Assembly (NCBI GenBank): GCA_028752905.1
Contig: JAQNBH010000008.1
Coordinates: forward strand, 1,627,351 to 1,691,350
Reading direction: 5' to 3'
Length of the DNA stretch: 64,000 nt
From: Cladorhizidae sp. MBARI D1340-BT2
Lineage: Eukaryota; Porifera; Demospongiae; Poecilosclerida; Cladorhizidae
Position 1 is the stretch's first letter; each line of letters opens with the position of its first letter. The translations under genes and the position numbers were made by a program. This document shows, piece by piece, positions 34,270 to 61,800 of this stretch. The notes below the pieces were generated by a model. It had not been told where the DNA came from. It saw only the letters and a program-made list of their open reading frames with translations, and did not search any database.

Positions 34270-35030
34270 ATTTATTAAAGATTTCTGTTCCCTTCCAAAT
34301 TCATTACAGCCTATTTAGAAAGTACCCCACATCTTCACTTCCTTCCTGTCACACAACACGCATCTATCATCACTACACAGCCTACATAACTGACCTGCTG
34401 ACTCTGTCATCAACCTAAACATCCTCACATGCCTGTAATGACCTTGTATACCTTTCTGCTTCATGACCTTTTGCCAACCTATACCACTTCAAGTTGCTCT
34501 TAGCCTCGACTTCCTCCTCCCAATCACACATATTTCTCTTCTTCATCTTCACCCTTCATTGCCTAACTGGCCCTAGCTCAGCATTCAGATCACATTTCCT
34601 CCTCAACAGTATAATTCTTCCCCATCCTACCTCCATCCATTCCTAACTTGTCTGCCACAATTTTTACCAGTCTACCCTCCTCCATCTTTAAGCCCACTAC
34701 CATAGAGGATTGTTTCTCCTCCCTCTTCTCCCATCCCAAATCCCTCAGCCCTGACAGTGTTGCTAGCCCCTAATAGGTTTCTTCCTACTCTCAACTGAGC
34801 CGACTATAATTCCCTACAAGCAGTCTGTCCTCCTGTCAGCCACACAGTAGCAGCATGTTCCCGCTTGGCCTAGCCAACAGCTCCCACACCATCCCTGCTT
34901 CTATTGACTTCCATTTTCCCATTAACTCGACTCATCCACACCTTTCCAATCCATTATTCTTTTGTTTCCTTCAAGTGTATATACATTCCCTCAGTTTCTC
35001 ATCAAACCACACCACCAAGTATCATGTATT
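34270..35030 (-). mobile_element. Non-LTR retrotransposon family 1 (copy E), 3' region
   Basis: 34745-35030 matches 10505-10785 of copy C (TAGGTTTCTTCCTACTC, CCAACAGCTCCCACACCATC, TCAGTTTCTCATCAAACCAC). 34270-34740 resembles the 3' domain of copy A. Badly decayed; it ends at the following minisatellite. Confidence 0.65.
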
Positions 35031-35034
35031 ATAA

Positions 35035-35770
35035 TTATAACTGTGACCCTCCTAATTACAATTGTGAACTTCTAATTACAATTGTGAACTTCTAATTACA
35101 ATTGTGAACTCTTAATTACAATTGTGAACTCCTAATGTGAACTCCTAATTACAATTGTGAACTCCTTTACAATTGTGAACTCCTAATTACAATTATGAAC
35201 TCCTAATTATAACTGTGAACTCCTAATTACAATTATGAACTCTTAATTATAATTGTAAACTTCTAATTACAATTGTGAACTCATCGTAATTACAATTGTG
35301 AACTCCTAATTACAATTGTGAACTCTTAATTACAATTGCGAACTCCCAATTGCAAACTCCTAATTACAAAATTACAATTGTTAATTCCTAATGTTAATTC
35401 CTAATTACAATTTTGAACTCTTAATTACAATTGTGAACACCTAAACACAATTGTGAACTCCTAATTACAATTGTGAACTCCTAATTACAATTGTGAACTC
35501 CTAATTACAATTGTGAACTCCCAATTACAATTGTGAACTCCTAATTACAATTGTGTACTAATTACAATTGTGAACTCTTAATTACAATTGTGAACTCCTA
35601 TTGTGAACTCCAAATTACAATAGTGAACTCCTAATCACAATTGTGAACTCCTACAATTGTGAACTTCTACCTAATCACAATTGTGAACTCCTAATCACAA
35701 TAATTGTGAACTCCTAATTACGATTGTGAACTCCTAATTACAATTGTGAAGTAATTACATTGTGAACTCA
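35035..35770 (+). repeat. 20-bp AT-rich minisatellite
   Basis: About 36 units of AATTACAATTGTGAACTCCT with indels. Each unit contains CAATTG. It lies about 160 bp beyond the stop codon of p190RhoGAP. Confidence 0.93.
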
Positions 35771-35932
35771 TCTGTGAAGTCATGTGACACGCTTAATCTG
35801 CACTATATTGGGTAGGAGTGTGCAATTAAAACATAATGAAAGGACTCCAATAATTTGATTGGGTAATCAAGCATGCAGTAAAAACACAATAAAATAAAAA
35901 TAGCAACAAGAAAACAGTTCTCAGCAGCCATT

Positions 35933-51060
<15,128 letters not shown>

Positions 51061-51577
51061 CTGAACAGACAGAGATAACCAACAGTAATGAGAGGTGTGG
51101 CATGTCTAGCACTCCGACAAGCATCACATGATACAGTATTCGGCATCAATGTGTGATGCTATTACGTGGACCCTGTACCTTCCTAAAAGTTTCAGGAGTG
51201 CATTTCTGACAGCTCTAGAGCTGAGGTCAAGTTTACTGCTAATCATAGAACAGGTTTTGGTAGGAGGTAAACTCTATTATTTTGTGCAAGGCTGTCAGAG
51301 TATATGCACTTCACCTCTCTACCAAGCGACAACTCTGATCAAGTATGTAGCTGGTAATAATAACTTATGTGAAAATCATTCGTAGAAAATCGTTCTTGAG
51401 GTGCCAAGCAGATCTATTTCACTTGTCAGGAAAGACATTCTGTGATCTTTAGAATCCTCTTCCTGCCAGAAACTTTTCGAATAGTCTCTTTACTCTTTTG
51501 CTGGTGATTATTGTGTGTGTGAGCAGACGTGGTCATGGATTGTAAGTCAAACTTATGAGTACAAGTATACAAGAACT

Positions 51578-51742
51578 TTGGACTGGTCAAGAAAGGAAGG
51601 AAAAAGACTGTATCCATGTAGACCCCGCAACCAGTCAGATGACCCTTTACCATTAATATTGTTATAATTGGTAAAGGGTCATCCAATTGGTTGTGGTCTA
51701 GATGGGTACATCTGGTTTTCTTTCTCGTCAATCCTGTACGTT
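51578..51742. mobile_element. Palindromic (foldback) element, about 165 bp
   Basis: Arms pair over about 70 bp with mismatches. The best section is GATGACCCTTTACCA on the left against TGGTAAAGGGTCATC on the right, around a short AT-rich loop near 51660. No coding capacity; MITE-like by shape. Confidence 0.7.
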
Positions 51743-51764
51743 GTTTGTTTAAATTATAAGTCAG

Positions 51765-52115
51765 CCAGGAGTCAGTTAGAGCCTCCTTTCATGAGTCAGC
51801 CAGGAGTCAGCTCCAGCCTCCTTCATGAGTCAGCCAGGAGTCAGCTACAGTCTCCTTCATGAGTCAGCCAGGAGTCAGCTCCAGCCTCCTTCATGAGTCA
51901 GCAAGAAGTCAGCTGCAGCCTCCTTCATGAGTCAGCCAGGAGTCAGCTACAGGCTCCTTCATGAGTCAGCCAGGAGTCAGCTCCAGCCTCCTTCATGAGT
52001 CAGCCAGGAGTCAGCTACAGCCTCCTTCATGAGTCAGCAAGAAGTCAGCTGCAGCCTCCTTCATGAGTCAGCCAGGAGTCAGCTACAGCCTCCTTCATGA
52101 GTCAGCCTACAGCCT
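51765..52115 (+). repeat. 34-bp minisatellite
   Basis: About 10 units of GAGTCAGCCAGGAGTCAGCT followed by CCAGCCTCCTTCAT. The minus-strand form AAGGAGGCTGTAG also ends the open segment just to the right (52250-52110). Confidence 0.92.
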
Positions 52116-52250
52116 CCTTCAAGGACTTGGCAAGAGTTGCACAGAAGAGCTCCAAAACTACCCTGCCAGCAGCTGCTGCTGGATTTATTGGTGCATATAT
52201 TGTTGAAGAGTCGCTTGCTTTTGCTATAATTTGAAGACGATTCCTTTCTA
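52110..52250 (-). CDS. Possible additional p190RhoGAP exon (weak)
   Basis: Minus-strand open frame with LERNRLQIIAKASDSS, then TIYAPINPAAAAGRVVLELF and CATLAKSLKEAVG. It looks protein-like and lies in the right place and orientation to precede the pseudoGTPase exon, with a possible acceptor TTGCTTTAG near 52244. No strong donor in the required phase was found, and I do not recognise the segment. It may be a real exon with a non-consensus donor or chance. Confidence 0.3.
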
Positions 52251-52289
52251 AAGCAACCTCCCGGTGAGTTACATGTATATAGCTGCACA

Positions 52290-52858
52290 CCACAGCACAG
52301 CTGGAGAGCAGATGTTAGAGCAAGCAGGCCGAACGACGATCCTTACCAAATTCTGGTTATATAAAAAATAAAAAATAAAACCCAACAAAAACTCGCACAT
52401 GTGCTGACTTGATTGCGTCTTGGACAACTATCATTACCCACACCATTTTAATGCAATCGAGTAACCAATGAGTCGTGGATGTGCATTGGAAGAGGTACTA
52501 AAGTTTCATAATTGGACATCAGCTTTGCAGGGGAAGACCAGAGATGGAAGCATGGATGCTTTTCACACTTTCTATGATACCCTTTGTCATTTCCTTCCTT
52601 GGTGAAGAATTCAATTCACCCCCCCCCACCCTGCCCCCCAACACTACTCCACCTACCTTTTGGGGGGGGGGGGGGGGGGGGGGGGCAGTATGAGTTTTGG
52701 ATCAAACCATAATCATTATAGAGAATGCTACTCTACTGCACCCTCTGATTCAATAATGCAATATAAGGTATCAGTACTGGGGTAGATTTCCTTGAGTGTT
52801 AATGATCGTGAATTGGCCTAGTGGAGCCAATCACCTATTTTAGTCTGCTAATGAGAAT
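52290..52858. other. Stretch without recognised gene
   Basis: Contains C-rich runs at 52618-52640 and a 24-G run (52662-52685). No conserved coding segment seen on either strand. Confidence 0.4.
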
Positions 52859-55800
52859 AGAGCTATTATACACAGCATGTATAAGTCAGTGCGCTACAGC
52901 TATTATACACAGCATGTATAAGTCAGTGCACTACAGCTATTATACACAGCATGTATAAGTCAGTGCACTGCAGCTATTATACACAGCATGTATAAGTCAG
53001 TGCACTACAGCTATTATACACAGCATGTATAAGTCAGTGCACTACAGCTATTATACACAGCATGTATAAGTCAGTGCACTACAGCTATTATACACAGCAT
53101 GTATAAGTCAGTGCACTGCAGCTATTATACACAGCATGTATAAGTCAGTGCACTACAGCTATTATACACAGCATGTATAAGTCAGTGCACTAGCTATTAT
53201 ACACAGCATGTATAAGTCAGTGCACTGCAGCTATTATACACAGCATGTATAAGTCAGTGCACTAGCTATTATACACAGCATGTATAAGTCAGTGCACTAC
53301 AGCTATTATACACAGCATGTATAAGTCAGTGCACTGCAGCTATTATACACAGCATGTATAAGTCAGTGCACTAGCTATTATACACAGCATGTATAAGTCA
53401 GTGCACTACAGCTATTATACACAGCATGTATAAGTCAGTGTACTACAGCTATTATACACAGCATGTATAAGTCAGTGCACTAGCTATTATACACAGCATG
53501 TATAAGTCAGTGCACTGCAGCTATTATACACAGCATGTATAAGTCAGTGCACTACAGCTATTATACACAGCATGTATAAGTCAGTGTACTACAGCTATTA
53601 TACACAGCATGTATAAGTCAGTGCACTACAGCTATTATACACAGCATGTATAAGTCAGTGCACTGCAGCTATTATACACAGCATGTATAAGTCAGTGCAC
53701 TACAGCTATTATACACAGCATGTATAAGTCAGTGCACTACAGCTATTATACACAGCATGTATAAGTCAGTGCACTGCAGCTATTATACACAGCATGTATA
53801 AGTCAGTGCACTAGCTATTATACACAGCATGTATAAGTCAGTGCACTACAGCTATTATACACAGCATGTATAAGTCACTACAGCTATTATACACAGCATG
53901 TATAAGTCAGTGCACTACAGCTATTATACACAGCATGTATAAGTCAGTGCACTGCAGCTATTATACACAGCATGTATAAGTCAGTGCACTGCAGCTATTA
54001 TACACAGCATGTATAAGTCAGTGCACTGCAGCTATTATACACAGCATGTATAAGTCAGTGCACTGCAGCTATTATACACAGCATGTATAAGTCAGTGCAC
54101 TACAGCTATTATACACAGCATGTATAAGTCAGTGCACTGCAGCTATTATACACAGCATGTATAAGTCAGTGCACTACAGCTATTATACACAGCATGTATA
54201 AGTCAGTGCACTAGCTATTATACACAGCATGTATAAGTCAGTGCACTGCAGCTATTATACACAGCATGTATAAGTCAGTGCACTACAGCTATTATACACA
54301 GCATGTATAAGTCAGTGCACTACAGCTATTATACACAGCATGTATAAGTCAGTGCACTACAGCTATTATACACAGCATGTATAAGTCAGTGCACTGCAGC
54401 TATTATACACAGCATGTATAAGTCAGTGCACTACAGCTATTATACACAGCATGTATAAGTCAGTGCACTACAGCTATTATACACAGCATGTATAAGTCAG
54501 TGCACTACAGCTATTATACACAGCATGTATAAGTCAGTGCACTGCAGCTATTATACACAGCATGTATAAGTCAGTGTACTACAGCTATTATACACAGCAT
54601 GTATAAGTCAGTGCACTACAGCTATTATACACAGCATGTATAAGTCAGTGCACTACAGCTATTATACACAGCATGTATAAGTCAGTGCACTACAGCTATT
54701 ATACACAGCATGTATAAGTCAGTGTACTACAGCTATTATACACAGCATGTATAAGTCAGTGCACTGCAGCTATTATACACAGCATGTATAAGTCAGTGTA
54801 CTACAGCTATTATACACAGCATGTATAAGTCAGTGCACTACAGCTATTATACACAGCATGTATAAGTCAGTGCACTACAGCTATTATACACAGCATGTAT
54901 AAGTCAGTGCACTACAGCTATTATACACAGCATGTATAAGTCAGTGCACTACAGCTATTATACACAGCATGTATAAGTCAGTGTACTACAGCTATTATAC
55001 ACAGCATGTATAAGTCAGTGTACTACAGCTATTATACACAGCATGTATAAGTCAGTGCACTACAGCTATTATACACAGCATGTATAAGTCAGTGCACTAC
55101 AGCTATTATACACAGCATGTATAAGTCAGTGCACTACAGCTATTATACACAGCATGTATAAGTCAGTGCACTACAGCTATTATACACAGCATGTATAAGT
55201 CAGTGCACTAGCTATTATACACAGCATGTATAAGTCAGTGCACTACAGCTATTATACACAGCATGTATAAGTCAGTGCACTAGCTATTATACACAGCATG
55301 TATAAGTCAGTGTACTACAGCTATTATACACAGCATGTATAAGTCAGTGCACTGCAGCTATTATACACAGCATGTATAAGTCAGTGCACTACAGCTATTA
55401 TACACAGCATGTATAAGTCAGTGCACTGCAGCTATTATACACAGCATGTATAAGTCAGTGCACTGCAGCTATTATACACAGCATGTATAAGTCAGTGCAC
55501 TACAGCTATTATACACAGCATGTATAAGTCAGTGCACTACAGCTATTATACACAGCATGTATAAGTCAGTGCACTACAGCTATTATACACAGCATGTATA
55601 AGTCAGTGCAGCTATTATACACAGCATGTATAAGTCAGTGCACTACAGCTATTATACACAGCATGTATAAGTCAGTGTACTACAGCTATTATACACAGCA
55701 TGTATAAGTCAGTGCACTGCAGCTATTATACACAGCATGTATAAGTCAGTGCACTACAGCTATTATACACAGCATGTATAAGTCAGTGCACTACAGCTAT

Positions 55801-58800
55801 TATACACAGCATGTATAAGTCAGTGCACTACAGCTATTATACACAGCATGTATAAGTCAGTGCACTACAGCTATTATACACAGCATGTATAAGTCAGTGC
55901 ACTACAGCTATTATACACAGCATGTATAAGTCAGTGCACTAGCTATTATACACAGCATGTATAAGTCAGTGTACTACAGCTATTATACACAGCATGTATA
56001 AGTCAGTGCACTACAGCTATTATACACAGCATGTATAAGTCAGTGCACTACAGCTATTATACACAGCATGTATAAGTCAGTGCACTACAGCTATTATACA
56101 CAGCATGTATAAGTCAGTGCACTACAGCTATTATACACAGCATGTATAAGTCAGTGCACTACAGCTATTATACACAGCATGTATAAGTCAGTGCACTACA
56201 GCTATTATACACAGCATGTATAAGTCAGTGCACTACAGCTATTATACACAGCATGTATAAGTCAGTGTACTACAGCTATTATACACAGCATGTATAAGTC
56301 ACTACAGCTATTATACACAGCATGTATAAGTCAGTGCACTACAGCTATTATACACAGCATGTATAAGTCAGTGCACTAGCTATTATACACAGCATGTATA
56401 AGTCAGTGCACTACAGCTATTATACACAGCATGTATAAGTCAGTGCACTACAGCTATTATACACAGCATGTATAAGTCAGTGCACTAGCTATTATACACA
56501 GCATGTATAAGTCAGTGTACTACAGCTATTATACACAGCATGTATAAGTCAGTGCACTGCAGCTATTATACACAGCATGTATAAGTCAGTGCACTGCAGC
56601 TATTATACACAGCATGTATAAGTCAGTGCACTGCAGCTATTATACACAGCATGTATAAGTCAGTGCACTACAGCTATTATACACAGCATGTATAAGTCAG
56701 TGCACTACAGCAATTATACACAGCATGTATAAGTCAGTGCACTGCAGCTATTATACACAGCATGTATAAGTCAGTGCACTGCAGCTATTATACACAGCAT
56801 GTATAAGTCAGTGCACTACAGCTATTATACACAGCATGTATAAGTCAGTGCACTACAGCTATTATACACAGCATGTATAAGTCAGTGCACTACAGCTATT
56901 ATACACAGCATGTATAAGTCAGTGTACTACAGCTATTATACACAGCATGTATAAGTCACTACAGCTATTATACACAGCATGTATAAGTCAGTGCACTACA
57001 GCTATTATACACAGCATGTATAAGTCAGTGCACTACAGCTATTATACACAGCATGTATAAGTCAGTGCACTGCAGCTATTATACACAGCATGTATAAGTC
57101 AGTGCACTGCAGCTATTATACACAGCATGTATAAGTCAGTGCACTAGCTATTATACACAGCATGTATAAGTCAGTGCACTGCAGCTATTATACACAGCAT
57201 GTATAAGTCAGTGCACTGCAGCTATTATACACAGCATGTATAAGTCAGTGCACTACAGCTATTATACACAGCATGTATAAGTCAGTGCACTACAGCTATT
57301 ATACACAGCATGTATAAGTCAGTGCACTACAGCTATTATACACAGCATGTATAAGTCAGTGCACTATAGCTATTATACACAGCATGTATAAGTCAGTGCA
57401 CTACAGCTATTATACACAGCATGTATAAGTCAGTGTACTACAGCTATTATACACAGCATGTATAAGTCAGTGCACTGCAGCTATTATACACAGCATGTAT
57501 AAGTCAGTGCACTGCAGCTATTATACACAGCATGTATAAGTCAGTGCACTACAGCTATTATACACAGCATGTATAAGTCAGTGCACTGCAGCTATTATAC
57601 ACAGCATGTATAAGTCAGTGCACTGCAGCTATTATACACAGCATGTATAAGTCACTACAGCTATTATACACAGCATGTATAAGTCAGTGCACTACAGCTA
57701 TTATACACAGCATGTATAAGTCAGTGCACTGCAGCTATTATACACAGCATGTATAAGTCAGTGCACTACAGCTATTATACACAGCATGTATAAGTCAGTG
57801 CACTGCAGCTATTATACACAGCATGTATAAGTCAGTGCACTAGCTATTATACACAGCATGTATAAGTCAGTGCACTAGCTATTATACACAGCATGTATAA
57901 GTCAGTGCACTGCAGCTATTATACACAGCATGTATAAGTCAGTGCACTGCAGCTATTATACACTGCATGTATAAGTCAGTGCACTGCAGCTATTATACAC
58001 AGCATGTATAAGTCAGTGCACTGCAGCTATTATACACAGCATGTATAAGTCAGTGCACTAGCTATTATACACAGCATGTATAAGTCAGTGCACTACAGCT
58101 ATTATACACAGCATGTATAAGTCACTACAGCTATTATACACAGCATGTATAAGTCAGTGCACTGCAGCTATTATACACAGCATGTATAAGTCAGTGCACT
58201 GCAGCTATTATACACAGCATGTATAAGTCAGTGCACTGCAGCTATTATACACAGCATGTATAAGTCAGTGCACTGCAGCTATTATACACAGCATGTATAA
58301 GTCAGTGCACTAGCTATTATACACAGCATGTATAAGTCAGTGCACTACAGCTATTATACACAGCATGTATAAGTCACTACAGCTATTATACACAGCATGT
58401 ATAAGTCAGTGCACTGCAGCTATTATACACAGCATGTATAAGTCAGTGCACTGCAGCTATTATACACAGCATGTATAAGTCAGTGCACTACAGCTATTAT
58501 ACACAGCATGTATAAGTCAGTGCACTGCAGCTATTATACACAGCATGTATAAGTCAGTGCACTGCAGCTATTATACACAGCATGTATAAGTCAGTGTACT
58601 GCAGCTATTATACACAGCATGTATAAGTCAGTGTACTGCAGCTATTATACACAGCATGTATAAGTCAGTGCACTACAGCTATTATACACAGCATGTATAA
58701 GTCAGTGCACTACAGCTATTATACACAGCATGTATAAGTCAGTGCACTACAGCTATTATACACAGCATGTATAAGTCAGTGCACTACAGCTATTATACAC

Positions 58801-61800
58801 AGCATGTATAAGTCAGTGCACTACAGCTATTATACACAGCATGTATAAGTCAGTGCACTGCAGCTATTATACACAGCATGTATAAGTCAGTGCACTGCAG
58901 CTATTATACACAGCATGTATAAGTCAGTGTACTGCAGCTATTATACACAGCATGTATAAGTCAGTGCACTACAGCTATTATACACAGCATGTATAAGTCA
59001 GTGCACTGCAGCTATTATACACAGCATGTATAAGTCAGTGCACTACAGCTATTATACACAGCATGTATAAGTCAGTGCACTACAGCTATTATACACAGCA
59101 TGTATAAGTCAGTGCACTGCAGCTATTATACACAGCATGTATAAGTCAGTGCACTACAGCTATTATACACAGCATGTATAAGTCAGTGCACTAGCTATTA
59201 TACACAGCATGCATAAGTCAGTGCACTGCAGCTATTATACACAGCATGTATAAGTCAGTGCACTACAGCTATTATACACAGCATGTATAAGTCAGTGCAC
59301 TGCAGCTATTATACACAGCATGTATAAGTCAGTGCACTACAGCTATTATACACAGCATGTATAAGTCAGTGCACTGCAGCTATTATACACAGCATGTATA
59401 AGTCAGTGCACTACAGCTATTATACACAGCATGTATAAGTCAGTGCACTGCAGCTATTATACACAGCATGTATAAGTCAGTGCACTACAGCTATTATACA
59501 CAGCATGTATAAGTCAGTGCACTGCAGCTATTATACACAGCATGTATAAGTCAGTGCACTACAGCTATTATACACAGCATGTATAAGTCAGTGCACTACA
59601 GCTATTATACACAGCATGTATAAGTCAGTGCACTACAGCTATTATACACAGCATGTATAAGTCAGTGCACTACAGCTATTATACACAGCATGTATAAGTC
59701 AGTGCACTACAGCTATTATACACAGCATGTATAAGTCAGTGCACTAGCTATTATACACAGCATGTATAAGTCAGTGCACTGCAGCTATTATACACAGCAT
59801 GTATAAGTCAGTGCACTAGCTATTATACACAGCATGTATAAGTCAGTGCACTACAGCTATTATACACAGCATGTATAAGTCAGTGCACTACAGCTATTAT
59901 ACACAGCATGTATAAGTCAGTGCACTAGCTATTATACACAGCATGTATAAGTCAGTGCACTGCAGCTATTATACACAGCATGTATAAGTCAGTGCACTAC
60001 AGCTATTATACACAGCATGTATAAGTCAGTGCACTACAGCTATTATACACAGCATGTATAAGTCAGTGCACTACAGCTATTATACACAGCATGTATAAGT
60101 CAGTGCACTACAGCTATTATACACAGCATGTATAAGTCAGTGCACTAGCTATTATACACAGCATGTATAAGTCAGTGCACTACAGCTATTATACACAGCA
60201 TGTATAAGTCAGTGCACTACAGCTATTATACACAGCATGTATAAGTCAGTGCACTGCAGCTATTATACACAGCATGTATAAGTCAGTGCACTACAGCTAT
60301 TATACACAGCATGTATAAGTCAGTGCACTACAGCTATTATACACAGCATGTATAAGTCAGTGCACTACAGCTATTATACACAGCATGTATAAGTCAGTGC
60401 ACTACAGCTATTATACACAGCATGTATAAGTCAGTGCACTACAGCTATTATACACAGCATGTATAAGTCAGTGCACTGCAGCTATTATACACAGCATGTA
60501 TAAGTCAGTGCACTACAGCTATTATACACAGCATGTATAAGTCAGTGCACTACAGCTATTATACACAGCATGTATAAGTCAGTGCACTAGCTATTATACA
60601 CAGCATGTATAAGTCAGTGCACTGCAGCTATTATACACAGCATGTATAAGTCAGTGCACTACAGCTATTATACACAGCATGTATAAGTCAGTGCACTACA
60701 GCTATTATACACAGCATGTATAAGTCAGTGCACTACAGCTATTATACACAGCATGTATAAGTCAGTGTACTACAGCTATTATACACAGCATGTATAAGTC
60801 ACTACAGCTATTATACACAGCATGTATAAGTCACTACAGCTATTATACACAGCATGTATAAGTCACTACAGCTATTATACACAGCATGTATAAGTCAGTG
60901 CACTACAGCTATTATACACAGCATGTATAAGTCAGTGCACTACAGCTATTATACACTGCATGTATAAGTCAGTGCACTGCAGCTATTATACACTGCATGT
61001 ATAAGTCAGTGCACTACAGCTATTATACACAGCATGTATAAGTCAGTGTACTACAGCTATTATACACAGCATGTATAAGTCAGTGCACTACAGCTATTAT
61101 ACACAGCATGTATAAGTCAGTGCACTAGCTATTATACACAGCATGTATAAGTCAGTGCACTACAGCTATTATACACAGCATGTATAAGTCAGTGCACTGC
61201 AGCTATTATACACAGCATGTATAAGTCAGTGCACTACAGCTATTATACACAGCATGTATAAGTCAGTGCACTACAGCTATTATACACAGCATGTATAAGT
61301 CAGTGCACTACAGCTATTATACACAGCATGTATAAGTCAGTGCACTGCAGCTATTATACACAGCATGTATAAGTCAGTGCACTACAGCTATTATACACAG
61401 CATGTATAAGTCAGTGCACTGCAGCTATTATACACAGCATGTATAAGTCAGTGCACTGCAGCTATTATACACAGCATGTATAAGTCAGTGCACTGCAGCT
61501 ATTATACACAGCATGTATAAGTCAGTGCACTGCAGCTATTATACACAGCATGTATAAGTCAGTGCACTACAGCTATTATACACAGCATGTATAAGTCAGT
61601 GTACTACAGCTATTATACACAGCATGTATAAGTCAGTGCACTAGCTATTATACACAGCATGTATAAGTCAGTGTACTACAGCTATTATACACAGCATGTA
61701 TAAGTCAGTGCACTACAGCTATTATACACAGCATGTATAAGTCAGTGCACTACAGCTATTATACACAGCATGTATAAGTCAGTGCACTACAGCTATTATA

